A stretch of DNA of 64,000 bases from CAZCZZ01 sp964503335 (GTDB taxonomy: Bacteria; Verrucomicrobiota; Kiritimatiellia; CAIVKH01), in contig CAZCZZ010000008.1 of NCBI GenBank assembly GCA_964503335.1, positions 26,882 to 90,881 on the forward strand, given 5' to 3'. The stretch's first letter is position 1. Each line of letters opens with the position of its first letter. Shown here one piece after another: positions 1 to 7,413 of this stretch. The notes beneath the pieces were generated by a model. That model had not been told where the DNA came from, ran no database searches, and saw nothing but the letters and a program-made list of their open reading frames with translations. Position numbers and translations under genes: made by a program.

Positions 1-166
1 GCGGCTTCCGCAGGCCATCCTCGCGTCGTCGCCGCACCTCCTTCAGCCGATGTGGACACGCAATATGCGATCCATGGAAGATTCAGACGTCCTCACGATA
101 GACCTTGAGCCGACAGTTCCCCCTCCTCGAAGCGCAGCCTAGCTTCAGATTCCTGTCGTTTGAACC

Positions 167-195
167 GGTAGAGAACCCCAAGGGGTTCCTCTACC
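167..195 (+). other. Hairpin in the leader of the first gene
   Basis: A stem of GGTAGAG-AACCCC paired with GGGGTT-CCTCTACC (one bulged base, two-base loop) lies about 30 bases before the GTG start at 226. It is followed by a mixed stretch and not by a clean T-run, so it may be a terminator of an upstream gene or a leader hairpin. Nothing else was recognised in bases 1-166; no coding frame there looks real. Confidence 0.4.
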
Positions 196-225
196 AAACT
201 ATCGTTTTCCTGGAGGTTTCTTCCT

Positions 226-1023
226 GTGAGAAGAATCTGTCTTTTCGTGCTTATTACGCCGCTTGCTGTTCAAGCGGCCACCCTGACGTCTGTTCCCATG
301 CAGGGCGGCATGCTTATGCCGATGATCTCCTACCAGGAGAGTCTTGGGAAACTGCAGGTGATGATGCCCCCGGAAACGCCGGAGCTGACACCGCTATTGA
401 TTAGCAACCCCAACGATACCTTTGACCCGCTCGATCCGTGGTTCGACACGCTCGACCCGGGTCGCCAAGGCCAGGGTTTCAGCCGCCGGTATGGCTTCGT
501 CATGGATGCCATGGCCGATGATCTGCCGCCGGACACAGCCATCTGGATCCGTCGTCTCTCAGGGTCGCCTGAGGTGTCGGCTTACCGCTACTCGGGAAGC
601 GCACCGAAGGCATGGGAGCCGATCTTCGGAACCGGTGGCACATCAAACGCCATGTACTGGAACGGCATGATGTTCCATCCGGCCTTCGCGGCGATACCGG
701 GTACGAATGTCTACACGGTGACGTACGAGGCCTATCTGGTCGATACGACGACGGGTTCCGAGATACCGAATACGGGAACCGGTCCGATGGTGTTCAACTG
801 GACCACGATACCGGATGGAAGACCCGACGTGAGCATGGCCCTCAGGGCTGTCATCGGCTGGTCCACATCGATCACCAACTACGCGGTTGAGCAGGCGACA
901 TCGCTGACCATTGGCGACTGGACTCTGGTCACGAACCAGCCCGTCGTCGTGGACGGACACAATGCCGTCCTGCTGGAAACCGGGCAGGCCGGGAAGGTGT
1001 ATCGCATGCGGCGACTGCCCTGA
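226..1023 (+). CDS. Secreted protein of unknown function with C-terminal beta-sandwich-like tail
   Basis: This 265-residue protein starts with GTG, preceded by TGGAGG at a good distance. Residues 1-18 form a short signal peptide ending in AVQAA. The body has no family I can name. It is rich in Met, Pro and Asp-Pro repeats early (DPLDPW, DTLDPG) and contains aromatic Gly/Tyr stretches. The last 60 residues (motif TSLTIGDWTLVTN then VYRMRRL at the end) resemble the 'title/legend' beta-sandwich tail seen on many secreted PVC proteins; a similar pattern occurs near residue 930 of the amylase at 3247. The pseudopilin gene follows 15 bases later, so the two are probably co-transcribed. Export is likely; function is unknown. 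Confidence 0.75.
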   Translation: MRRICLFVLITPLAVQAATLTSVPMQGGMLMPMISYQESLGKLQVMMPPETPELTPLLISNPNDTFDPLDPWFDTLDPGRQGQGFSRRYGFVMDAMADDLPPDTAIWIRRLSGSPEVSAYRYSGSAPKAWEPIFGTGGTSNAMYWNGMMFHPAFAAIPGTNVYTVTYEAYLVDTTTGSEIPNTGTGPMVFNWTTIPDGRPDVSMALRAVIGWSTSITNYAVEQATSLTIGDWTLVTNQPVVVDGHNAVLLETGQAGKVYRMRRLP

Positions 1024-1038
1024 CCGGTGACCACGATC

Positions 1039-1758
1039 ATGGCCACGCTGCTATGGAAGAAGCGCGGGACTTCCGGCGACTCGCCGGGAGCCCGCGAGGC
1101 TTTCACCCTTATCGAACTCCTGGTCGTCATCACGATCATCGGCATGCTTGCCGCTCTCATCGGCCCTGCGATCGCCCGCGGGCTGACTGCCGCCCGCGCT
1201 ACGCAGTGTTCCGGCAACCTGCGGCAGCTTGCCATCGCCGTCGGCCTCTACGCCGATGATGCCAACGACTTCTTTCCGCGGAGCCAGCACTCAGCCTTTT
1301 CGCACAGGGACATTCCGTGGGAGCGATCGATCGCTCCGTACCTGGGATCATCCACGACAAGCTGGCGGGACTTGCTGCAGGGCGTCTACGTGTGCCCGTC
1401 CGATTCGCGGGCACAGACCATGGGATATGGGCTCAACGTCTATATGGAGCTGGGCCCGGACGACGACTACGAAGGCAAGCCGGACACCTGGCGGCGACGC
1501 ATGGACATACCCATGCCGGAGAGCACGATCCTCTTTGCAGAGAACGCAAGCGCGGCGGACCACATCATGCCGAACTTCTGGACCTCGCCGCGCGATGCCG
1601 AGGATGTGGATGCCGGGCGACATGGCGGAGAGGCGAACTATGCGTTTGTCGACGGACATGTTACGCTCTTCGAGTTTTCGAATACGTTTTCTTCCGCCGT
1701 CGACCGCTGGAATCCGGGCAAGAATTACATGTTGAACCAGAAACAGGATGCTCCATGA
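1039..1758 (+). CDS. Type II secretion/type IV pilus-like pseudopilin with H-X9-DG tail
   Basis: The protein is about 239 residues and has a class III prepilin leader followed by FTLIELLVVITIIGMLAAL, the hydrophobic N-terminal helix of type II secretion pseudopilins. The residue before the cleavage point is Ala, not the usual Gly. Near the C terminus a His is followed by exactly nine residues and then Asp-Gly (HGGEANYAFVDG). This is the processing-associated H-X9-DG domain of the large pseudopilin families expanded in Planctomycetes, Verrucomicrobia and Lentisphaerae. The ATG at 1039 is chosen over a GTG at 1027 because GGTGA lies eight bases before it. Its stop overlaps the next ATG (ATGA). 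The protein is likely anchored in the inner membrane; its specific partner is unknown. Confidence 0.85.
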   Translation: MATLLWKKRGTSGDSPGAREAFTLIELLVVITIIGMLAALIGPAIARGLTAARATQCSGNLRQLAIAVGLYADDANDFFPRSQHSAFSHRDIPWERSIAPYLGSSTTSWRDLLQGVYVCPSDSRAQTMGYGLNVYMELGPDDDYEGKPDTWRRRMDIPMPESTILFAENASAADHIMPNFWTSPRDAEDVDAGRHGGEANYAFVDGHVTLFEFSNTFSSAVDRWNPGKNYMLNQKQDAP

Positions 1759-3254
1759 AAACCACTACACTGACGCAAGAATCCATGATCGCGACAGACC
1801 AGGACTGGAAATCCATACCGGTCGCGTCGTTTCTCACAAACACATCGCCAGGGCATATGGCCAAGTGGCACCTCCTGCTGGCCTTGTTTTTCGGGGCGGT
1901 CGCCGTCATCGCCGCCGCGGCCCTTCGCGTTGAGCTGCTATCGCCAGCGCTTAACGCCATGCAGCCGCGCACGTTCGGGGCGCTACTGACGTTGCACGGG
2001 ACGCTGCTCGTCTACTTCGTGGCCTTTCCCGCGTTTCCGGGAATCCTGGGTCACGCGATGTTGTCTGCCGTGCCCGGCTACCGGAGCGCATTCCCCAGGC
2101 TGGCGCCGCTGTCGTGGCAGCTTCTGGCGCTAGGCGGCGCGATCGTTCTCTCCGGATTCGTGATGGGTGGATCCGAAGTCGGGTGGAGTTTCGATGCGGC
2201 ATTTAATGGTCGTTTTGACCAGCCCGGAGTCATCTCCATGGCGGGCGGAGTGCTCATCGCGGCCATTGCCATCGTGATCCTCGCCGTGGAGGCGATCGTT
2301 TCAGGCGTGATGATGCTCCGCGAACCGCAGCGGACCTCCCGATCACTCCCTCTCGTGCTCTCATCCCTTTGTGGGGCATGCATCATGGTCTTTGCAGCTC
2401 CGATCCTTGCCACGTGCATGGTTTCCATCCTGGCGGACGCCGTGTGGGGTCTTTCGCTCTTTCAGGTCGATGCGGGGGGTGATCCGCTCCTTTTCCTCGC
2501 GTTCATGCGTGCATTCCTTGTGCTGGTCCCGGGAGCCCTGCTGATCCAGGCCTTCGGCGTCGCCTTTGATGTGATCATCCAGCGCTGCCAGGTGCGCGAG
2601 CTGCCGCGCCTGCTGCTTCCCCTGATGGCGGTCATGACCTTGCTCACGCTGTCGGGTCCGTTCTGGGGCGGCTACTTCCTCCGGGATGCTGCAGCTTCGT
2701 CGCCTTCGACCATGGCCGGCATGAGCGCGCCATACCTCATTCTCAGTATCCTGATGCTGATCCAGCTTCAGCGCGTCATGCGAAGCGGGTTGAAGAAGGT
2801 CGACGCGCCGCTGATCTATGCCCTGGGTTTCTTTGTCACCCTGATCGAAGGGCTGGGGGCTGGCATGCTCCTGTCGCTCGCCTATGGAGGCGATTATCTC
2901 AATGGCACATTGTTCGTGACGGCACAAATGCACCTTGTCGTGCTTGCCGTCCTCGGCATGGGTTTCATCGCCGGCTTGTATGCATGCTGGCAGCGTCTCA
3001 CAGGCCGCGTGGCTTTGGACTTCCCCTCAAGGCTCGGAGCCCTGCTCGTTATCGGCGGGACGCAGCTTACCTTTGTTCCGATGATGGCCCTGGGCTTCCG
3101 GGGTGCATCCTTCCGGGCCAACGCCTATCCCGGCGAGTTCCAGATCCTGCAGGTGATGATCACAGCCGGTTCGACGATCTTGATCGCGGGCCTCGCGATC
3201 GCCGCGTTGACCCTGCTCGTATCGAGGAAGTCTTCCCGGTTGGCGGCTACTTGA
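1755..3254 (+). CDS. Degenerate heme-copper oxidase subunit I-like membrane protein (no active site)
   Basis: This is a 499-residue protein with about twelve membrane helices. Its start overlaps the pseudopilin stop; the frame is open upstream but is noncoding there. Similarity to cytochrome c oxidase subunit I is clear in helix II (TLHGT at His81), in GGDP at 241-244, in FVTAQMH at 387-393, and in the LTGR...LTFVPMMALGFRG stretch. The two low-spin heme ligands are kept (His81, His393). The high-spin heme ligand is Gln391, the HPEVY motif is replaced (Val256, Gly260 in ungapped alignment), and the His-His pair for CuB is absent. Oxygen reduction is therefore not expected. It may bind one heme b or a. 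No other cox subunit gene is nearby. Confidence 0.85.
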   Translation: MKTTTLTQESMIATDQDWKSIPVASFLTNTSPGHMAKWHLLLALFFGAVAVIAAAALRVELLSPALNAMQPRTFGALLTLHGTLLVYFVAFPAFPGILGHAMLSAVPGYRSAFPRLAPLSWQLLALGGAIVLSGFVMGGSEVGWSFDAAFNGRFDQPGVISMAGGVLIAAIAIVILAVEAIVSGVMMLREPQRTSRSLPLVLSSLCGACIMVFAAPILATCMVSILADAVWGLSLFQVDAGGDPLLFLAFMRAFLVLVPGALLIQAFGVAFDVIIQRCQVRELPRLLLPLMAVMTLLTLSGPFWGGYFLRDAAASSPSTMAGMSAPYLILSILMLIQLQRVMRSGLKKVDAPLIYALGFFVTLIEGLGAGMLLSLAYGGDYLNGTLFVTAQMHLVVLAVLGMGFIAGLYACWQRLTGRVALDFPSRLGALLVIGGTQLTFVPMMALGFRGASFRANAYPGEFQILQVMITAGSTILIAGLAIAALTLLVSRKSSRLAAT

Positions 3255-6200
3255 CTGTAACGCTGTAGTCGGCGTGGTTGTTGTTGTCCCAAGACGCTAC
3301 ACCCGCATCGTCGGTCAGCTCCACGGCGTACTTGATGACCGTGCCTGCGGAATGGCTGCCGAGGCTTGCGCTCCACACGTCGTTGTTGCCGCTCACGCCG
3401 GTCCTTGTCATGGCCGTTGGTTTCCAGGTCGTTCCGCCATCTGCGCTGTACACCATGGCAGCCTTTGCGGCGCCGCCCTGTGGCCAGGTTTCGACGGATA
3501 CCAGCATTTCCTCGTCGGCGCTGACATCCGACGCCGCGCCGTGGTCAACGCGAAGGCAGAAGAAGGCCTTTTCGCCGCCGCTCACCGTGCGGGTCGTGGA
3601 GTTGGATGACGCAGCAAACTGATCCACGGCAGTCCATGCCATCAGGTTCGAGCTCATGCAGACTGAATAGGTCACACCGTTCTTCAGGGTCTCCAGCGAC
3701 AGGGACACCCGGTTGTCTGCCTGTTGAACCGCACTGCGAACGCCGGGTCGCTTGGTGCTGAAGTTCCGTGTGCTGCCATACCATTTCAGCGACGAGATGC
3801 GCTCATTCACGACGGCCGTGAAGTTGCTGCCGCCGTTGTTGGACCAGACTTCGATGCCGTCGGCATCGGCAACGTTCAGGGCATACTTCACGGTGGTCTT
3901 CGCCGCAAACTTGCCCAGCTTGACGTTCCAAAGGTCACCTTGCGTATTCGTACCGTTGCGCGACAGGGTTGCGGCCTTCCACGTAGCACCGTTGTCGGTG
4001 GTGTACACCACCGCTCCCGTAACGCCCGCCTTGAGCGGCCGCGACTCGATGTTCAGCCAGAGGTCCTCGTCAGAGTCGATTTCACCATTGGGCGGCCAGT
4101 GATACGTGTTCCCCGCAAAGCTCACGGGCGTGATGTTGGAATTGACCTTCACACTGAAGTTGCTCCCGCCGTTGTTGGCCCAGACATCGCCGTTGTCGCC
4201 GGAGAGTTTCAGCGCGAATTTCACGGTCTTGGAACTCCCGAACGTTCCAAGGTTTGCGTTCCAGGCATCGTTCTGTCCCTTCTTGCCGTTAGGGGCGAGT
4301 GCCTTGTTGGTCCACGTTGTGCCGCCGTCCGCGGAGAATACAACCTCGCCTTCCACGGCGGCGCCTTGCGGATACGACTCGATATCGACCCAGAGATCCT
4401 CGCCCACATCCAGTTGTCCCGCCGCGGGGAAGTGCGCCGTGTTGCCGACCCACGCGAGGATTTTCCCGGTCTTGCCGCAGCCCTTGATGTCCACGACCCA
4501 GTTCATATTGCCGTTGTTATCGTATGTGGGCGCGGGCGTCTTCTCGTCGTGGAACCAGAACGTCACGTCGTTCGTGGCGTTCGTGATGCTGTAGGAGAAC
4601 TGCCACGTGTCGCCGTTCTTCGTCATGGCGCGGTCGATGATGTCCTTGTTGCCGTCGCGACCGATGCCGATATGGATCTGGCCGACGGCGTTGGAGAGCG
4701 GGCCACGGCCCGGTTTGTAGTTGATGAAGAACTGCGTCTTCGAGCAGGACGTTTCGACGACGGACTTCGCGCCGCCCGCGATGAAAATCTTCACGCCCTT
4801 GCTGCCGACGCTGACCGACAGCTTGCCGCCTGAGACGGTGGCGCTTTCCTGCGGGTCGAGCATGTTGACGTACTTCGTGCCGTCGGGTTTGCCGACTGAA
4901 GGCGTGCAGGATTTCTGGGACCAGTCGGTGTTCAGCACGACGAGCGCTTCCTCGCCGTTGAGGGCGCGCGTATAGGCGTACAGGCCTTTGCCGTCTTCCT
5001 GCCAGCGGGTGTTGAAGTCACCGCGCGTCAGGCAGGGATGAGCCGTGCGAAGTTCATTCAACTTCTTGATGAAGGCGTAGAGATCGCTCTGCTTGAAATT
5101 GTCGCCCCACGCGTTGCCGGGCTGGTACCCGTAATCGAACATGCACTCGCGCTGGTAGTCGCCGTCCTCGGACCCGTTGTTGCGCTTCCAACCCTGGTTG
5201 AAGCCCTGCTCCGTGCCGTAGTAGAGGCAAGGCACCGGCGTCGCCGTGTAGAGGTAGGCGAGGGCGGCTTTCAGCTTGGTATTCCACGAATCTCCGCATT
5301 CCAGCGCGATGCGGTCCACATCGTGGTTGTCCATGAAGCTGACGAGGTTGTTCTGCCCTGCGCCGTACACGCCGATGTTTCCGCGGCGCTCGCTCAGCTT
5401 CTTCGTGCCCTGCTCGTAGGCGAAGACTTCCTTGATGGTGAGTTGCATCGGGAAGTAGAGCGCGGAGTTCATGCCGTAGCCGGACTTGCAGTGCTCGGCG
5501 ACGTTGTTGTCGTTGTAGTCGAAGTTCTCGCCGAAGAGGATGAAGTTGTTCTTTCCGAGCGACGCCGCGTGTTTGCGCATCGCATCGGCCCACGGCTGGA
5601 GGAAGGCATCCTTCTCCACGTGCTTGATCGCATCGACACGGAATCCGTCGCAGTCCGTGGCATCGATCAGGTTCTTGAACGCGGCGGTGAGGTGGTCGCG
5701 GACGAAGGGATCTTCCGTCTTCAGGTCATCGGTGCCGACGAACTGTCCGTTGAGCGCCTGCCAGTAGTCGCCGTAGTTCACGATCTTGCCGTTGTTGTGG
5801 AAGTACTTGAGGTCGTTGAGCGGCCACGCGTGCTTCTTGTCGCTCCACCATCGCAGGTCGCCTCCACCGAAGGCGTGGTAGTAGCCATCCTTGCCGTCGC
5901 CGAGTCCGTTTAGGTCGGCCATGTGGTTGATGACGACGTCGAGGATGATGTACATGCCGCGCCCGTGCGCATCGTCGATCAGGTTCTTCAGTTCCTGAAA
6001 GGTTCCGAACATCGGTTCGACGCGGTAGAAGTCGGACGGGTGATACGCGTGGTAGGGGGCGTAGCGTTTGTCGGATCCCTGTTCGTTGATCTGCACACCG
6101 GAGATCCAGACGGCCTTGACGCCCATGCCCTGCAGGTAGTCGAGCTTGTCCTGCACGCCCTTCCAGTCCCCGCCCATCGCATAGTGTCGGTAGCTGTCGG

Positions 6201-6453
6201 TCGTGTACCAACCGCGGACGTTGTTGTTGAGCTTGTTGCCGTCGTTAAAGCGGTCGGTGAACAGCTGGTACATGTTCACATCGCGCCAGTCAGCCGGGCT
6301 GGGAAAGTAGGAGTACCCGGCGTTCCCGGTCTTGCGCGACGAGAGGAAGAAGTCGTCGGCTGCATCGACGGGGGAAGTCGTGAAGAGAATTGTGGAGACG
6401 GCCGCCCACCGGAGGAATTGCATCGATTTCACGTTCTTGCCCTTTCCATTCAC
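3247..6453 (-). CDS. Secreted GH13 alpha-amylase with repeated C-terminal starch-binding modules
   Basis: This 1068-residue protein has a signal peptide (about residues 1-31, ending VDA) and a GH13 barrel from about 40 to 540. Visible catalytic motifs are VVINHM, the nucleophile in GFRVDAIKH (Asp274), the acid in FGENFD (Glu309), and NHD (Asp378). A CBM-like segment (about 580-660) follows. Then come three related modules at about 669-775, 781-885 and 980-1068, each ending in a NNGGSNF or DNNNHADY motif, as in CBM21/CBM53-type starch-binding domains. A GTG start is chosen because GGAAGG lies seven bases upstream; ATG at 6423 is an alternative. It should hydrolyse starch or glycogen outside the cell. 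A LacI-type operator lies about 50 bases upstream. Confidence 0.92.
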   Translation of the reverse strand: MNGKGKNVKSMQFLRWAAVSTILFTTSPVDAADDFFLSSRKTGNAGYSYFPSPADWRDVNMYQLFTDRFNDGNKLNNNVRGWYTTDSYRHYAMGGDWKGVQDKLDYLQGMGVKAVWISGVQINEQGSDKRYAPYHAYHPSDFYRVEPMFGTFQELKNLIDDAHGRGMYIILDVVINHMADLNGLGDGKDGYYHAFGGGDLRWWSDKKHAWPLNDLKYFHNNGKIVNYGDYWQALNGQFVGTDDLKTEDPFVRDHLTAAFKNLIDATDCDGFRVDAIKHVEKDAFLQPWADAMRKHAASLGKNNFILFGENFDYNDNNVAEHCKSGYGMNSALYFPMQLTIKEVFAYEQGTKKLSERRGNIGVYGAGQNNLVSFMDNHDVDRIALECGDSWNTKLKAALAYLYTATPVPCLYYGTEQGFNQGWKRNNGSEDGDYQRECMFDYGYQPGNAWGDNFKQSDLYAFIKKLNELRTAHPCLTRGDFNTRWQEDGKGLYAYTRALNGEEALVVLNTDWSQKSCTPSVGKPDGTKYVNMLDPQESATVSGGKLSVSVGSKGVKIFIAGGAKSVVETSCSKTQFFINYKPGRGPLSNAVGQIHIGIGRDGNKDIIDRAMTKNGDTWQFSYSITNATNDVTFWFHDEKTPAPTYDNNGNMNWVVDIKGCGKTGKILAWVGNTAHFPAAGQLDVGEDLWVDIESYPQGAAVEGEVVFSADGGTTWTNKALAPNGKKGQNDAWNANLGTFGSSKTVKFALKLSGDNGDVWANNGGSNFSVKVNSNITPVSFAGNTYHWPPNGEIDSDEDLWLNIESRPLKAGVTGAVVYTTDNGATWKAATLSRNGTNTQGDLWNVKLGKFAAKTTVKYALNVADADGIEVWSNNGGSNFTAVVNERISSLKWYGSTRNFSTKRPGVRSAVQQADNRVSLSLETLKNGVTYSVCMSSNLMAWTAVDQFAASSNSTTRTVSGGEKAFFCLRVDHGAASDVSADEEMLVSVETWPQGGAAKAAMVYSADGGTTWKPTAMTRTGVSGNNDVWSASLGSHSAGTVIKYAVELTDDAGVASWDNNNHADYSVTVK

Positions 6454-6501
6454 CCGACTTCCTTCCCCCGGCAGCCCGTCGGTCCCTTAACGAGATACCC
6501 G

Positions 6502-6515
6502 GTAAAACGCTTTTG
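6502..6515 (-). promoter_or_regulatory. Putative LacI-family operator before the amylase
   Basis: GTAAAACGCTTTTG is a CG-centred imperfect palindrome of the LacI/CcpA type. It lies between a possible -35 (TTAACA) and -10 (TATCTC) on the minus strand, 49 bases before the GTG start. Closely similar sites precede the genes at 23516 and 46663. Confidence 0.55.
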
Positions 6516-6587
6516 TTAAGACTTTGTACCGGTTTAATGCGGCCAGAGCTTGACCCCTTGTTCGTCGAGCCCTTACAAGCGGCAACG

Positions 6588-7283
6588 ATGTGGAAATTCA
6601 TCCAGCGGCTGCTCGCCTTCTTCGGCCTTATCCTTCTCACGGCACTGGCCCTTTGCTTCACGCACTATCCCTGGCGTGCGTATCGTTGGCTGGGGACAGA
6701 CGCCGCGGTGATGCCCGAGGAGCCGGACGTGATCGTGATGCTCGGTGGAGGCGGCATCCCGAGCGAGTCGGGCCTGATGCGCAGTTACATGGTTTCGGAA
6801 GCGGCCCGCCAGTATTCGAATGCCCTGGTCGCTGTGGCGATGCCCGACACCAACGACATCTCGTCCGTGCGCCTGAAGGATGAGTTGATCCTGCGCGGCA
6901 TCAAGGCCGAGCGGATTGTCTGGGAGGACCGTGGACGCAACACGCGCGAGCAGGCCTTGCGATTGCGTGACATGCTCTATGCAGACGGTGCCGACCCGAT
7001 CGTTCTCCTTGTCACATCGCCAGCTCACTTGAAGCGATCCATGCTGACTTTTCGAAAGGCGGGTTTCACACAGATCTTCGCGGTGACCGAGTTCGGCGTC
7101 TCGATCAAGACGGATCTCGAGTACGACGATCAGGACCTGGGCTCAAACCCGATCGTCCCCATGCCCGACATCGGCAGCAACGTCATTCTCCGCTACCACT
7201 TCTGGAACAACCTGGGCTTGGAAGCCCGTCTCGTTCACGAATGGGCGGCACTCGTCTACTACCGCCTCATGGGCTGGATCTAG
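6588..7283 (+). CDS. YdcF/SanA-like DUF218 membrane-anchored protein
   Basis: The protein is 231 residues. An N-terminal membrane helix (LLAFFGLILLTALALCF) is followed by a DUF218 domain with its usual motifs: VIVMLGGGG at the first strand, a Glu/Asn-Thr-Arg-Glu-Gln cluster (RGRNTREQA), and VTSPAHLKRS. The family (SanA, YdcF, ElyC) is linked to envelope integrity and vancomycin resistance, with few biochemical data. The ATG at 6588 is taken because it begins directly before the membrane helix; the open frame reaches back to 6390 without plausible coding. It is divergent from the amylase gene, with about 130 bases between them. Confidence 0.82.
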   Translation: MWKFIQRLLAFFGLILLTALALCFTHYPWRAYRWLGTDAAVMPEEPDVIVMLGGGGIPSESGLMRSYMVSEAARQYSNALVAVAMPDTNDISSVRLKDELILRGIKAERIVWEDRGRNTREQALRLRDMLYADGADPIVLLVTSPAHLKRSMLTFRKAGFTQIFAVTEFGVSIKTDLEYDDQDLGSNPIVPMPDIGSNVILRYHFWNNLGLEARLVHEWAALVYYRLMGWI

Positions 7284-7298
7284 AGCATCTTGGAATAC

Positions 7299-7385
7299 TG
7301 TAGCCGCGACACCCTGTTGCCGCGCTCTTGGTGATACACGCCGGCGCCTTCGACTTGCTCAGGCCGGGCGAGTGTCGTGGCTACA
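7299..7385. repeat. Inverted repeat with TGTAGCC/GGCTACA ends
   Basis: A left arm at 7299-7314 and a right arm at 7370-7385 pair at 14 of 16 positions (TGTAGCCGCGACACCC against the complement of GAGTGTCGTGGCTACA). The spacer is about 55 bases. The same terminal words recur at 12617-12648 and, as a half copy, near 49650-49665. It lies between two convergent genes and could act as a transcription stop. Confidence 0.7.
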
Positions 7386-7413
7386 ACCCAGCTCAATTCT
7401 CTCTAGCGGCCTG

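Noticed and set aside
1317..1754. N-terminal extension of the CoxI-like frame
   Set aside because: It lies wholly inside the pseudopilin gene, is Arg/Cys-rich, and the ATGA overlap at 1755 gives the natural start.
3247..3254. Frameshift or fusion at the overlap of the CoxI-like and amylase genes
   Set aside because: The genes are convergent with an eight-base overlap and both end normally.
3724..5913. Plus-strand frames of 369 and 291 codons over the amylase
   Set aside because: Antisense shadows of a gene with full GH13 catalytic motifs.
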